Source: Cinnamomum chago
Taxonomy: Eukaryota; Streptophyta; Magnoliopsida; Laurales; Lauraceae
DNA length: 64,000 nt
Direction: 5' to 3'
NCBI GenBank assembly: GCA_038049695.1
Contig: CP142452.1
Span: 79,720,501 to 79,784,500 of the forward strand
Shown in pieces: positions 35,901 to 45,149 of the stretch. The translations under genes and the position numbers were made by a program. The notes beneath the pieces were generated by a model, which saw nothing but the letters and a program-made list of their open reading frames with translations, was not told where the DNA came from and ran no database searches. Every line of letters begins with the position of its first letter. Within the stretch, counting starts at the first letter, position 1.

Positions 35901-37863
35901 TCATAAGGCATACGGCATGCTGGACACCGACCCTCTGTGTCATCCTTCTCAGCCATATCCATTATCTGATGCCAACACCATACGCATATCTACAAAAACA
36001 AAAGAATATGGAACTGAGGGAACTTTGCTGAAGCACCTAGCAATGTCTATGTATTCCATCCATACTAGGGATTGCAGTAACTCAACAATCCATGAACTGT
36101 GGGTGGACCACAATCAGACAGTGAAATGTTCTGATGTTATACAGAAGAACATTTGGACTTCATAATTTGGAGCATGAATCCCAGGCTGTGCAGTCAGCAT
36201 ATAGGGAATGAATGCATTGTTGTTTGATGGTGAGTTCATAACCCTTTATTAAGTGAAAAAATGCCACAATGCAAAACAAATGCAATCCAGTTTCCAAGTA
36301 TAGAAGACCAAATGCACAATACTCCAATTTCAAATTTACAGTCCAAAAAAAAAAAAGGAGGAATTGAGGAAATCTGTGCATCACATAGTAATGCCAATGT
36401 AATAATCCATATCGGTAATCACAAAATTCACAATTACCTGACAATTTCCAAGCAGACAGTGAAACATTTCAACATTAAACAGAACACTCAACCAGAATTT
36501 AGAGGATTAATTAATACCAGTCTGACCAGTTAGCCTATTGGGCAAAAACACATTGTTGTCTGAAGTGTAACCCACTTAAATAACAGGCACTGATCGGGCC
36601 ATGATGCAAAATAAAAATGCAATCCAAGGTAAGCAATACCAAGAGGATAATACTCCAAATGTTAAATCCAAAAAAGAATTTCTTTTTACATAATGCCAAG
36701 CCGACAAGAAAATGTGGAAATTTCCCGGTTTCACTACAGTCTCCAACCAATGAGGAATGTCAAAGGCGGATACACATCCCATTACTCTCAATACAATGTA
36801 CTTACAAACCCGATCACAGATAAAACATAAACATAAATTTCAATTCCCAAATGCTTTCAATACAAAAGAAAATCTTACGTCATAGCCACATTTGCATGGC
36901 TTCAGCTGCTGATCTGTCAAGTCCATCTCTTCCATGCAAAGGGGGCACGTTCTTTCTCCCTCATCACTTATGGTCGCCCTGCAAAAAAAAAATTAAAAGA
37001 AAAGGTTAAAACCAAACATTTATGTATTATCATGGGGATGCTTGTGTTTTGCATTCTGGGAAAAGTCGAGTGGTTTACCAGGGATGGATTATTTTCCGGA
37101 CTATTTTCCCTTGTTCCATTTAACATTTTTTCCAGTTATCAGTCTATAAGATAAAATCATTTTCCAAGGTGAAAGCATTTTCTGCGACTTTTATGAGAAG
37201 GACATTTGGAACCAAGTGGTAAAGAACAATTCTATGTGGAAAATCATTTCATTTCCTAAGCATTAGCCACGGAAAACAATAGAAACTGAAACCATAGAAA
37301 ATGCAGTGATTAGGGTTCGTCCACCTAATTCTCTCTTTGCAGAAAAAGAAAATCACATAAAAATAACAAAATGCATACAGAAATCGCACCCCAAATGTGC
37401 CCCAAAATGCACGAGGGACGCTCAAAAAACGAAAATATCATCACTTTCCCAATACCAGCAATAAAAATTAATTACAGAGAACGAGATTTTCATAAATTAT
37501 CTTAAAAGAGAAAACCTAATCGAAGTGATCTCTGCCCTAATTCCTAAAACGGCATATAAAAGAAATCTCATAAATCCAACCCACAGAAGCTCTAATCCAA
37601 TCAAAACAAAAACAAAACCCTAACAATCAGATCAATGAAAGAAAAGAAAGCACAAAACAGCATCAAAATCACCAAGAAAAAAACAGATCCTATCACTATC
37701 AACGAGAATTCCAAACCCTAATCAACAACATCCAATGAATCTACAAGAACATTCATCAGAAGAAAAAAAATACAAATGCAAACGATGCAGCAAAAAATGA
37801 CAGAACGAAATCGAACTATCTGAGGCACGAATCGAGGAAATCGGAGGCAGAAGGGCTTACATT
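21455..37863 (-). CDS. CNOT4: CCR4-NOT transcription complex subunit 4 (NOT4), RING/RRM E3 ubiquitin ligase, complete, 13 exons
   Basis: Coding exons are: AT of the ATG at 37861-37862; 36879-36978; 35862-35989; 35589-35742; 35372-35481; 34554-34637; 34414-34462; 34197-34288; 30658-30796; 30379-30458; 28717-30302; 27278-27391; and 21455-22014 (stop TGA at 21455-21457). All are GT-AG and in phase, giving 1065 aa, against about 990 in Arabidopsis homologues. Domains in order: a C4C4 RING with Cys12, 15, 29, 31, 36, 39, 56 and 59; a basic linker (ISSERRLKSQKIKSKI); an RRM (about 107-200, NLAYVIGLPANLADEA, GQYGKVLKV); a CCCH finger (KYCHTWLRNMPCNNPDCLYLH); and a long disordered tail ending TSADLYNRAFGM. 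From family knowledge it is the E3 ligase of the CCR4-NOT deadenylase complex, ubiquitinating stalled-ribosome and other targets in the cytoplasm. The long exon 11 carries a 50-residue tandem duplication. Confidence 0.93.
22760..23230 (+). mobile_element. L1 LINE fragment (zf-RVT region)
   Basis: Broken plus-strand frames read SIKSVYKATTP, then SINYWQVPSTKACLGHLIKNIPTT and MDHLLICYGAILTIWGQL. These correspond to the zf-RVT zinc-binding segment of plant L1 elements. It sits in CNOT4 intron 12, antisense to the gene, and is old. Confidence 0.6.
23618..23778. mobile_element. MITE-like foldback remnant with long G run
   Basis: It shares TCCATATCCAATG and an AAATATGAGG-type block with the palindromic element at 23993-24140, and its ends are loosely inverted. 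It contains an uninterrupted run of 28 G (23648-23675). It ends against a TA microsatellite (about 23779-23798). Confidence 0.5.
23799..23980. mobile_element. Palindromic MITE A in TA microsatellite
   Basis: The left arm GTGAGGGATTCTCTCACCATG... and the right arm ...CATGGTGAGGGAATCCCTCAC are near-perfect inverted repeats of about 55 bp. A further inner hairpin is AGTACAAAAGTGCTTTTGTACT. (TA)n tracts lie on both sides. Confidence 0.85.
23993..24140. mobile_element. Palindromic MITE B
   Basis: Inverted ends GGTGCTCTTGTGAGA...CTCACCTTACTA and TAGTAAGGTGAG...TCTCACAAGAGCACC pair over about 44 bp. It is separated from MITE A by a 12-bp TA run and followed by TATATGGATATATAT. Confidence 0.85.
24156..24336. 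mobile_element. Palindromic MITE C
   Basis: Inverted ends ATTCATGTGCATCCACCCTC...GGGTGAGGGA and TCCCTCACCCTATGGTGAGG...GCACATGAAT pair, with an inner repeat of TTTGCACATGAA. It is flanked by TATATAT on both sides. It has no coding capacity. Confidence 0.85.
24480..26500 (+). mobile_element. L1 LINE fragment (reverse transcriptase and RNase H)
   Basis: Plus-strand frames show the pre-RT helix (VREKEIKWKQRS), RT motifs (DKAPGSDSFPMSFYQKFW, FRPISLLGSIYKILAKVLA, LDLEKAFEMVDW), then DPLSPFLFVIIGEAL, a YADGTLL box and INFKSS-type KINF. The catalytic YADD is mutated to YADG and the segment between the VDW and GFGPKW blocks is shortened. At about 26330-26470 an RNase H remnant reads AKLEVLITGIRLCTDLGIQALIVKDDS. 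The element is inactive, with several frame breaks, and lies antisense in CNOT4 intron 12. Confidence 0.85.
26768..27076. mobile_element. MITE, GCCCGTTTGGCA family, copy 1
   Basis: Left end AGGGCCCGTTTGGCACTTTAC; the right end reverse-complemented is AAGGGCTCGTATGGTAATTTTAC. The interior shares AAAGCCTCCATTTTT, CAAGGGGTCAC and ACAAAAAGTAAAAAAGATTC words with the copies at 43424 and 50991. Confidence 0.75.
27392..28716. other. CNOT4 intron 11, no gene seen
   Basis: AT-rich intron. Around 28300-28450 a short tandem array of about 50 bp repeats a CAAATTTCACTCTAATAGGAAA motif three to four times. Next to the exon 11 donor lies a (TA)n(GA)n microsatellite (about 28672-28701). Confidence 0.6.
29852..30151 (-). 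repeat. In-frame 150-bp tandem duplication in CNOT4 exon 11
   Basis: Units 29852-30001 and 30002-30151 match at 145 of 150 positions. Each encodes 50 residues (NGVETPIGNEN...NGSAKY...SADAPARVDSDH). Of the five differences four change an amino acid (D/Y, H/Q, T/A, K/N), which fits weak constraint in the disordered tail. Confidence 0.97.
30540..30610 (+). mobile_element. Possible SINE head
   Basis: TGTTGCTCAGTTGGTTAG (A-box-like) and GAGTTTGAGTCCCT (B-box-like) are spaced about as in a tRNA promoter. It is short and has no poly-A tail, so weak. It lies between CNOT4 exons 9 and 10. Confidence 0.4.
32424..32785 (+). mobile_element. Possible old solo LTR
   Basis: The sequence begins TGATGCAGC and ends GGATTGCATCA, giving TG...CA ends. 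It has a TATATATA promoter-like stretch followed by the T-rich text usual for plant LTRs. No target duplication or partner LTR was found. Confidence 0.35.
32888..32958. repeat. (CT)n microsatellite, about 35 units
   Basis: An uninterrupted CT run; on the CNOT4 sense strand it is (GA)n. The opposite-strand open frame of alternating Arg-Glu is an artefact of this repeat. Confidence 0.97.
35990..37860. other. CNOT4 introns 1 and 2
   Basis: These are the introns between exon 1 (37861) and exon 2 (36978), and between exon 2 (36879) and exon 3 (35989). Two loosely similar blocks around 36285-36345 and 36617-36675 (GCAATCCA...AATACTCCAA...TCCAAAAAA) suggest an old duplication. No other feature was seen. 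Confidence 0.5.
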
Positions 37864-37960
37864 GAGAGATCGAAGATGGACAAAAAAGGGCTTATGAGGA
37901 ACGGGAAAACTACAGGTCGAGAAGCTCTCTCTCTCTCTCCTTTTCTCTGGATGGTTTTGT
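37861..37960 (-). promoter_or_regulatory. CNOT4: CNOT4 exon 1 (5' UTR) ending inside the start codon
   Basis: On the minus strand ...GATCTCTCAAT|GTAAGCCC gives a clean donor directly after AAT. The next exon begins GGCGACCATAAG after a TTTGCAG acceptor at 36979-36983. Joining them makes CA-ATG-GCG, the start of MATISDEGERTC. The upstream bound of the exon is not known. A (GA)n tract lies at about 37925-37945 and a CACGTG G-box at 38026-38031, further upstream. No TATA box was seen. Confidence 0.7.
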
Positions 37961-38746
37961 TGCAGTTGTGTTTCTTTCTATGTGAATCTCTCGATTTTTA
38001 AGATTTGGGGGCCGAGTAAATAAGACACGTGCGTGGGTCCCTCCCGGGCTTGAAATAGTGGTTTTGAAAGAGTCCAGAATTAAACAAATTATAGTGTGGG
38101 AGACCAAGCCAGATATATAGATATATTTTGAAAGGAAAATGTTCTCTTACACTGCATGTGGGGTCCAGCTATGTAGGAATATCTACTAGGGCGTACTTTT
38201 GATTAATACACCCCTTTTGATACGATCATTTGATCATCTAGTATCGTGTTAAATTTTACAATCATTGAACCTTCACTTATTTTTAGATTGAATTTTAAAA
38301 AATTTAACTTACAGCGTCATTAAACTTCGGTCTCTTAGAGCCATTTTGGCAATTTACTATAAAAATAAGAGTAATGTAAAGCATCAAATCAATATAAAAT
38401 TAAAAAATAATAATTTATAACGAATGGTGTCCCAACTATTAGGGCTAAAATAATTCCTATGGTACAGGGGAAGCCGAGTAAATCCCATGTTGTCCCAATG
38501 TCGTAATACAATTTCGAGTCTTTAACTTTTGGGTGCAAATCGTAGTCCTGATTCAACTAAAATTGAGGCTTTATATTACTTTCACTGATTTGGTAAATTG
38601 CCACACGGGCCAAAAAGTTTTGTAAGGAGACATGTCCATCTACCTTCCTCCCCTTTAAACTAATATTAAAATTTGTAAAATTGAAATCTTACCTAATAAG
38701 TAGTAATAGCTGGCACTTATTAGTAATAAAATGGTTCGTTGAATAT

Positions 38747-41700
38747 GGGCTTGTTTGACAAATCTTATCTTTACGAAACAGATTTGTATGATATAGATCT
38801 ATTTCAAATGGAGCGGTTTGAAATTGATGTTTTACAAATAGACTGTTTGGTAAGACATAAATATTTTAAAAATAGACTGTTTGGTAAGACACATGTAAAA
38901 ATAGATCTAATGGTCTGGGCATTTTGCAAATATATCAAGATCTGTGATCATCCAACGGTTGAAATTTTATCTCAAACACGCGTTCCACATTTTAATTACT
39001 ATAGGCAGTTTGGATCTTCATTTTGGTTTGGATCTTCCATTTATGTTCCATGATTTAAAAAAAAGTATATATAAATGTCTGTCGTTTTTTTGTAAATATC
39101 TCAAAATCTATGATGATCCAATGGCTAAAATTTGGACCCTTAGTCGTGAATGATCTTTTGAATATATCCAATGGTTTGGATCATGATTTATGATGCCTGA
39201 ATTAAAAAAAAAAAATACCACACTGATGTGTACTACTTCAATACTCAATCACTAAGGCATGGGACATCAAAGGTCAAAAACGTTTTTGTAAATGTCTCAA
39301 GATCCACTTTGAATTAGAGGCTCAATTTTGGGCCCATAGCCGTTTTTGGCCCTCCAAAGAGAACCAACGGATCGGATCGTGATTATGGGGCCCACAATGT
39401 CCAGAATATTAGATCGAATGGCTCACGATTTTTTGCAAATATCTCGAGATCTGAGATAGATCAACGGTTCAAAACTTGACACATGGCCGTGTTTGACCTT
39501 CTTCATATATCTAGCGGTCCGGATCATGACTTTGGGTCTCATAAATTAAAAAAAAATAAAAAAAGGGATTGTCCCATGAGGACGTCCAAATCACTGTAGA
39601 TGTTTGAGTCTTTCCGCTTCAGACTTCATCCACTGATTCAATTATGGTCATTTTGCTGGCTTCTTGAAATGGAGGCAAATCATTTAAAGTCTATTTCAAA
39701 TGGACTTTGTAACTTGACTTAGCAAACAATCTTAAAACTGTTACACAGTTTTAAGACAATAAGAAGCTGATATAAGATTTGCCAAACGGAACCTATAAGT
39801 TTTAATAACTGTGGAGTCGTAAGGATATATATATATGCATGCACATGTGGTTTATAAAATATGCAGTTTTAATGAATGCATGCAAGTTTGGTTGATAAGG
39901 CACGCAGCTTTTATAAAAGTAAACAATTTTGGTTGATGTTGGAGAAATGGCCCCTAAGTTTAGAAATTGTCTGAGCTTATTACAAGTATGAAGGCAAAAT
40001 ATCAATATGTAACATCAAATTAAAAAACCAGAAAGACCTTTTATTGAAATAATAATACTTTGCGAGGTGATCATAAACTTTGAAAATCAAGATCCGAAGC
40101 AAGCCACAAGAAAGGAATGAAGCCACAGATGAAAGTATCAAATGTAATAATGTGGGAAGCAGAACCATGAACCCTCTTAAGCATTTTAATCAATGTAATC
40201 ATTCCTGCCAGCATGTTGATATTCCTGCACTAACGATAGGTAACTCAAATATAAATTCGATAGGTAGCTCAAATATAACTTCGGGTTCTGGACTCAAAAT
40301 ACTGTAGACAAATATGGTTGGAAATGGCCGGACACAAGCATAACTCATGTAAGTGATACCACGGCTGAATTGGGATGTAAATTAGTCCCTGATTCTTTGT
40401 TATTCGAATGTTCTAACCCATTAAAAATCAAGTTTTGATTCTTATTTAGGTCCTGATAAGTAAATGGGTCAAGGTCTTGGTCTTTTTTGGGACCCGTGAT
40501 TTAAATAGCCTCGAGCTTGGTTCCATATTGGTTCAGACCAAATACTTGACATATTACCTTATTTTTCGAGAATCTATCATAAAAACTATTTTTTTTCAAT
40601 ATCATTCTTTAACTAGACCCGGACCTGAATCCAGACTCATCGCATATATAGTTCCAATTCCAATTCCATATTCTCATACAGTAGTGCTGTATGGACAAAC
40701 TTTTTTGCCAAGATTTTGGACAACCCCTGTGATATCCCTTAAATATTCCTATAATATTCAAGGGATATCATAGGAGTTGTCCAAAATTCTGGCAAAAAAG
40801 TTTGTCCAGGTAGACTTTTTTATTCTCATATATGGTTTTATTTCCGGAAAAAACTGGTTCCAAAACAGTTATAATTATAGGTCCAGCTACACCTCCTTGA
40901 ACTCGGAACCTAAACCGACCTGTTTATATCCCCACAAACTAAGGTGGCGCTTGGCGTCTCTTATTTTTGCCTCTAATTGTCTTCAAATTGTTTGAAACAG
41001 TTGTTAGACTATTTGGGAACTGAGGTTGCAATGTTTATTTGAATTGAGTTATAGATAGTTTGCCTCTGTTTCAAGAAGTCAACAAAAGGGCCTAATTTGA
41101 ATTAGACCTTAATGTTTGAAGCGGAAAGACACAACATACGATAGCGAAACGAACATTCTTATAGAACAGTCTGTCTTTTCTTCTTTTTTTTTTCTTTTTA
41201 TCAATGGGACCCAAAATCATGATTCGAATCATTAGATATATACAGAATGTCAAACACAGCCACGCGTCAAAATTTCACCTGTTGATCTATCTCGGATCTC
41301 GAGATATTTGTAAAAAAACACGAGCCCTTCGATCTAAGGTTTTGGGCATTGTGCGCCCCATAATCATGATCCAATCTATTGATTCTCTTTGGATGGGCAA
41401 AAATGGCCACAGGGCCAAAGCTGAGCATCTAAAACTAAGTGGATCTTGGGATATTTATAGAAACATTTTTTTACCATTGATGTACCGTGATTATTGACTG
41501 AGTTTTGAAATTGTACCAATGCAGTGTTTTTTTTTTTTTTTTGTAAATTCAGCCACCAAAAAATCATTGGATATATTCAAAAGATCATGCATGACTATGG
41601 TCCAAATTTTAGCCGTTTGATCAACATAGATTTTGAGATATTAAAAAATAAAAAACACAAACACAAACATTTATATCTACTTTTTAAAAAACCATGGCCC

Positions 41701-41961
41701 CCAAATGCAAGATCCAAACTATTAATTCTCTTTATAAGGTTAAATACAACTACGACGTCAAATTTCAATACTTGAATCTTCATGGATCTTGAGAAATTTA
41801 TGAAAAATTTCCAACCATTGCTTTAAAAATGTCTATTTCAATCATTTTTTGTGTAACGAAACAAACTATTTATACACCATCTATTTCAAGCAGGGACATT
41901 TGAATATAGATCTATTTTATACAGATCTGTTTCGCATAGATAAGAGATGCCAAACAAACCC
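38747..41961. mobile_element. 3.2-kb giant foldback element with arms of about 0.9 kb
   Basis: The ends are inverted: GGGCTTGTTTGACAAATCTT left, and GGGTTTGTTTGGCATCTCTT from the right. The inversion continues collinearly through about 934 bp (38747-39680) and 904 bp (41058-41961). For example, GCAAATATCTCGAGATCTGA at 39437 matches ACAAATATCTCGAGATCCGA on the other strand near 41300. Each arm carries four degenerate units of about 150-190 bp that repeat a 'CAAATATCTCAAGATCT..GATCCAACGGCTAAAATTT'-type phrase. No transposase was seen. Superfamily is uncertain (Mutator- or hAT-like foldback). No clear target duplication. Confidence 0.85.
40692..40808. mobile_element. 117-bp hairpin MITE inside the foldback element
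   Basis: TGGACAAACTTTTTTGCCAA and its inverse TTTGTCCA-ending copy enclose a perfectly paired core (GATATCCCTTAA...TTCAAGGGATATC). Almost the whole element is a stem. It sits in the spacer between the foldback arms. Confidence 0.9.
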
Positions 41962-42326
41962 TAAGACTGATTCTACACCAATTCATTTGAAAATTATGGT
42001 TTAGCTATTGACATAAAGAAGATTGCAGAGTTTTACTAAATTCTGAGATGGGTTCAGCGCAAGATTAATCATGCGTGAAATATGTGATTTGACTGTTTAT
42101 ATATATATATATATATATATTTTAGTTTTCGTCATATGTTCCATGTTTGATGAGTTTGACAGACAGGCGGACAATTTCATGTCGAGTTAGGCAGGCGGTG
42201 ACACACACTTTGCTCAAGACAACAATTTCTTAATTTTTTTTATATGGCTCTCACTCTCCTTCAAGTAGCCATTTTCATGACTCAAACTTGAGAGTCGACT
42301 TTGATACCAAATGTTATGCATGTAAT

Positions 42327-44259
42327 CAGGGGCGGTTCTGATTTTTTCAGGGCCCAGGGCAAGAGTAAAAGTTAGGCCTCTTCGGCCATCATATATAATA
42401 ATATCATTGGTGGACTCCACTTATGTGAAAAATTGGTAATGGGTTGATGATGCCCAAGTATAACTATTTGAAAAAAAAAAGAAAAAAGAGAACTCATACC
42501 AGAATTTAAGCATCATATATGGGGAATAAAAAATCATTGGTGGGCCCCAATAATAGATGAGAAGAACGGGTGAAGGGTTGAAGGCTTGATGATCTGTTTG
42601 TAAAAAAAAAAAGCCCCAAATCATCCCAACGCTAGACCAAATTCTCCAAGAATTTCAGCCATCAAATATAAAATATCATTGGTGGGCCCCACTGATGGAT
42701 GCTCAAATCAGTGATGCAATAAGCACTCTCAGATGATTTGATAATGGGTCTATTGATGCCCAGGACGATGGAATCCATTCGATGAGCCCTGCCCTGCCCC
42801 CACCAAATGATTGAAAAGAAAATAAAAGGTAGAAGCTAGAAGGAGAGGGATTTTGGGCCCCTCCTGAAAAATAGGCCCTGGGCAGGGGCACTTACAGCCC
42901 TTATTCAGGGCCGAGCCTGTTTTTGTTAATTGTGAGGAAAAGCAGAGAGGATTCCTCTATGAGGATTGTTACCAAACGTGCGGCAACCATCTGTGTTGTG
43001 GATTCCTCGTTGTTTTTCCTTGATTACGAGGAAAATCCAAGTTTGGCAATGGTTGCCTTGCCACCCTATAAGAGGAATCCTCAAAATACGGACAAAGTCC
43101 TCATAAGCGTGTAGAATGAATGTCGGACCTCCCACATCGCATTCTGGAAATGCACGCCCACGCTGATTTGCGAATGAATAGTGACTCAGGTGGTAAAATA
43201 GAGGTTACCGCCTTTTGCTTTTGGAAACACATTTTATGGGTCCCACAATCATGATCTGAACCGTTAATAATGTTTATAAGGTCTAAAACGGGTAGTAAAT
43301 GAGAAATCAGTTGATTTCTCATTTATTTTGAGATATTTTTATAAGATCTCAAACCGTTCGATCATGTGTTTTGGACTTCTGTGGGGCCCATTTTAAAAAT
43401 CCAAACCGTCCAGGCCCTTAGGTCTTGTTTGGTACTTTACTAATACTATCAAAGTCGAGTAAAGTTTTCATTTTCCGGACAAGATGTCGCATCAAATGCA
43501 CTTTATTTAAAACTCCCCTATCTTTTTCATACAAAAAGTCAAAAAGCAACTACCTTTATCCACTAAAATACACAAAAAAACTCCACTTTTTCATACAAAA
43601 AGTAAAAAATATTCCATAACAAACAACTAAAAAAAATACTATTATAACTCTCTTATATTTTATTCTTTCTTCAAAATTAACTTTACTTGACTCAACTATA
43701 TTAGCAGAGTTTGGTTGTCTGATTCCTTTATGGATAACGAGAAAATTGAAGAACAAGGATGACTGTTGATTACCCATACAATACCTCTTCAGATGAGCGG
43801 TAACAAGTTCAAGTTGGTTTCAGAGAACAGCGCATGCCAATACCCCGTTCGGCTGTGGAACCCTTTCTTATTGGTCCCATTTGGTTGATCTGAACCATTA
43901 ATCTTCTTAGTAAGTTATGAAACGGTCATGTGGTCAATTTTCAACCTTTGATTTGCCATATATTTTGAGATATCTACAAAAAAGTCCACCAAAAAAATTA
44001 ATTTTTTATTTATTTATGTGGGACCCACAATGAAAATCTAAACCGCTCATCATTTGTAGAAGGCCAACAATGATTAGTGGTTCAATTTTGGGGATTGATT
44101 CATCAAGGATTGCAAGAAATGGCAAAAAACTTATGATCGTCGGAAGTAGCATACGTAAATCCACTGAATTACTGGTGTTGCCAAATTGGAAAAATGGCCC
44201 CCCCTGAAAAATGGGCCCGGGGCAAGGGCACTTACAGCCCTTGCTAAGGGCCGGCCCTG
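42327..44259. mobile_element. Non-autonomous hAT element with 8-bp target duplication
   Basis: The ends read CAGGGGCGGTTCTGA...and ...AAGGGCCGGCCCTG, the CAGGG/CCCTG terminus of many hAT elements. CATGTAAT is repeated at 42319-42326 and 44260-44267. A second copy of the right end (CCTGAAAAATAGGCCC...CAGGGCCGAGCCTG) occurs at about 42858-42920, so a nested or composite origin is likely. No transposase frame remains. Confidence 0.85.
43424..43715. mobile_element. MITE, GCCCGTTTGGCA family, copy 2
   Basis: Left end CTTGTTTGGTACTTTACTAA, and interior words CATACAAAAAGTAAAAAATATTCC and ACTCTCTTATATTTTATTC as in the copies at 26768 and 50991. The right end is degraded. It lies inside the hAT element at 42327-44259. 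Confidence 0.65.
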
Positions 44260-44267
44260 CATGTAAT

Positions 44268-44989
44268 CAATATACCAAAAGACCCAAGACCGATGGAACA
44301 CACGTAATCAATATACAAAAAGCCCCAAAACCGATGATGGAACACGTAAAATCAAGTATCATAACTATTTAGGAGTAGAAAAGGCCGTTTTTTTTTTTCC
44401 TTCTCCATGCCTTTCAAGTCTGGGAGAGTGTTAGTAAGGGAATTTTGATGTTGTGTTTCTTTTTTGATTTTTAGGAAAGAGTGGAGTTCCATACAGGAAG
44501 GGTCAAGCCAATGATTATTGGCTTCATGAAAGGAGTTGATATGGTACATCCAAAATGCACAAATGTAGCCCACAAGAACCTCAACTTCCCTAAAATGCAC
44601 ATTTTCACGGATCAATATGCAAATCAAGCTGTTGAAAAATAAGTAGTCATGTTTGTTGGTATGCACATTTTAGCATCCGTTTCCCATAATATAATGATCT
44701 TCTTCACACAATAGTAACATCACAGGCTATGTGACCGGCAAACGGGAATTTTGGCACTCTCTCGACACAGTATGCTGGAACTCAAAATCGAATGCACAAA
44801 ATGCCGTGAATGAATAAATGCAGGGACGAACTGCCTTTAAATAGACTACTCGACTACTCATTTATGATTGCATCGGTTCTGTACGGTGACTGTTCAGGCG
44901 AGAATAGGATCGAGCTTTAATTGGGCTAAGGTTCGATTACCTATACGGCCCGGCCTGGGTAAGGCTCTCGAGCCATTCATGTATATTCG
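44268..44989. other. SWEETIE upstream region
   Basis: The distal promoter region between the hAT element and the TATA box. A short partial repeat (AATCAATATACCAAAAGACCC / AATCAATATACAAAAAGCCCC) is present at about 44266 and 44307. No gene was seen. Confidence 0.5.
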
Positions 44990-45016
44990 TAAGTACGGCC
45001 CGTGAACACCCCTATT
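44990..45016. mobile_element. One terminus of a hAT-like MITE
   Basis: GGCCCGTGAACACCCCTATTG is, reversed, the TAGGGGTGTTCACGGGCC end typical of plant hAT MITEs. The opposite end was not found, so it is a remnant. It ends about 40 bp before the SWEETIE TATA box. Confidence 0.4.
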
Positions 45017-45053
45017 GATCTTCTGCAAAACACTGCCACCTGCTCATCACATT

Positions 45054-45061
45054 TATATAAA
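45054..45061 (+). promoter_or_regulatory. SWEETIE: SWEETIE TATA box
   Basis: TATATAAA lies 89 bp before the ATG at 45150, which fits transcription starting about 60 bp before the start codon. It was inferred from consensus and distance only. Confidence 0.6.
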
Positions 45062-45149
45062 ACTAGGCACAGTAGTAGATCCAACTCCCCCTCTCCCTCG
45101 CAAAACCCCTGCTCACTTTACTCATCTTCTTCCATTTCCTCATCCATCC

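Noticed and set aside
36160-36823. Several open frames of 70-94 residues on both strands
   Set aside because: They lie in CNOT4 intron 2, have no recognisable motif and no conservation cue.
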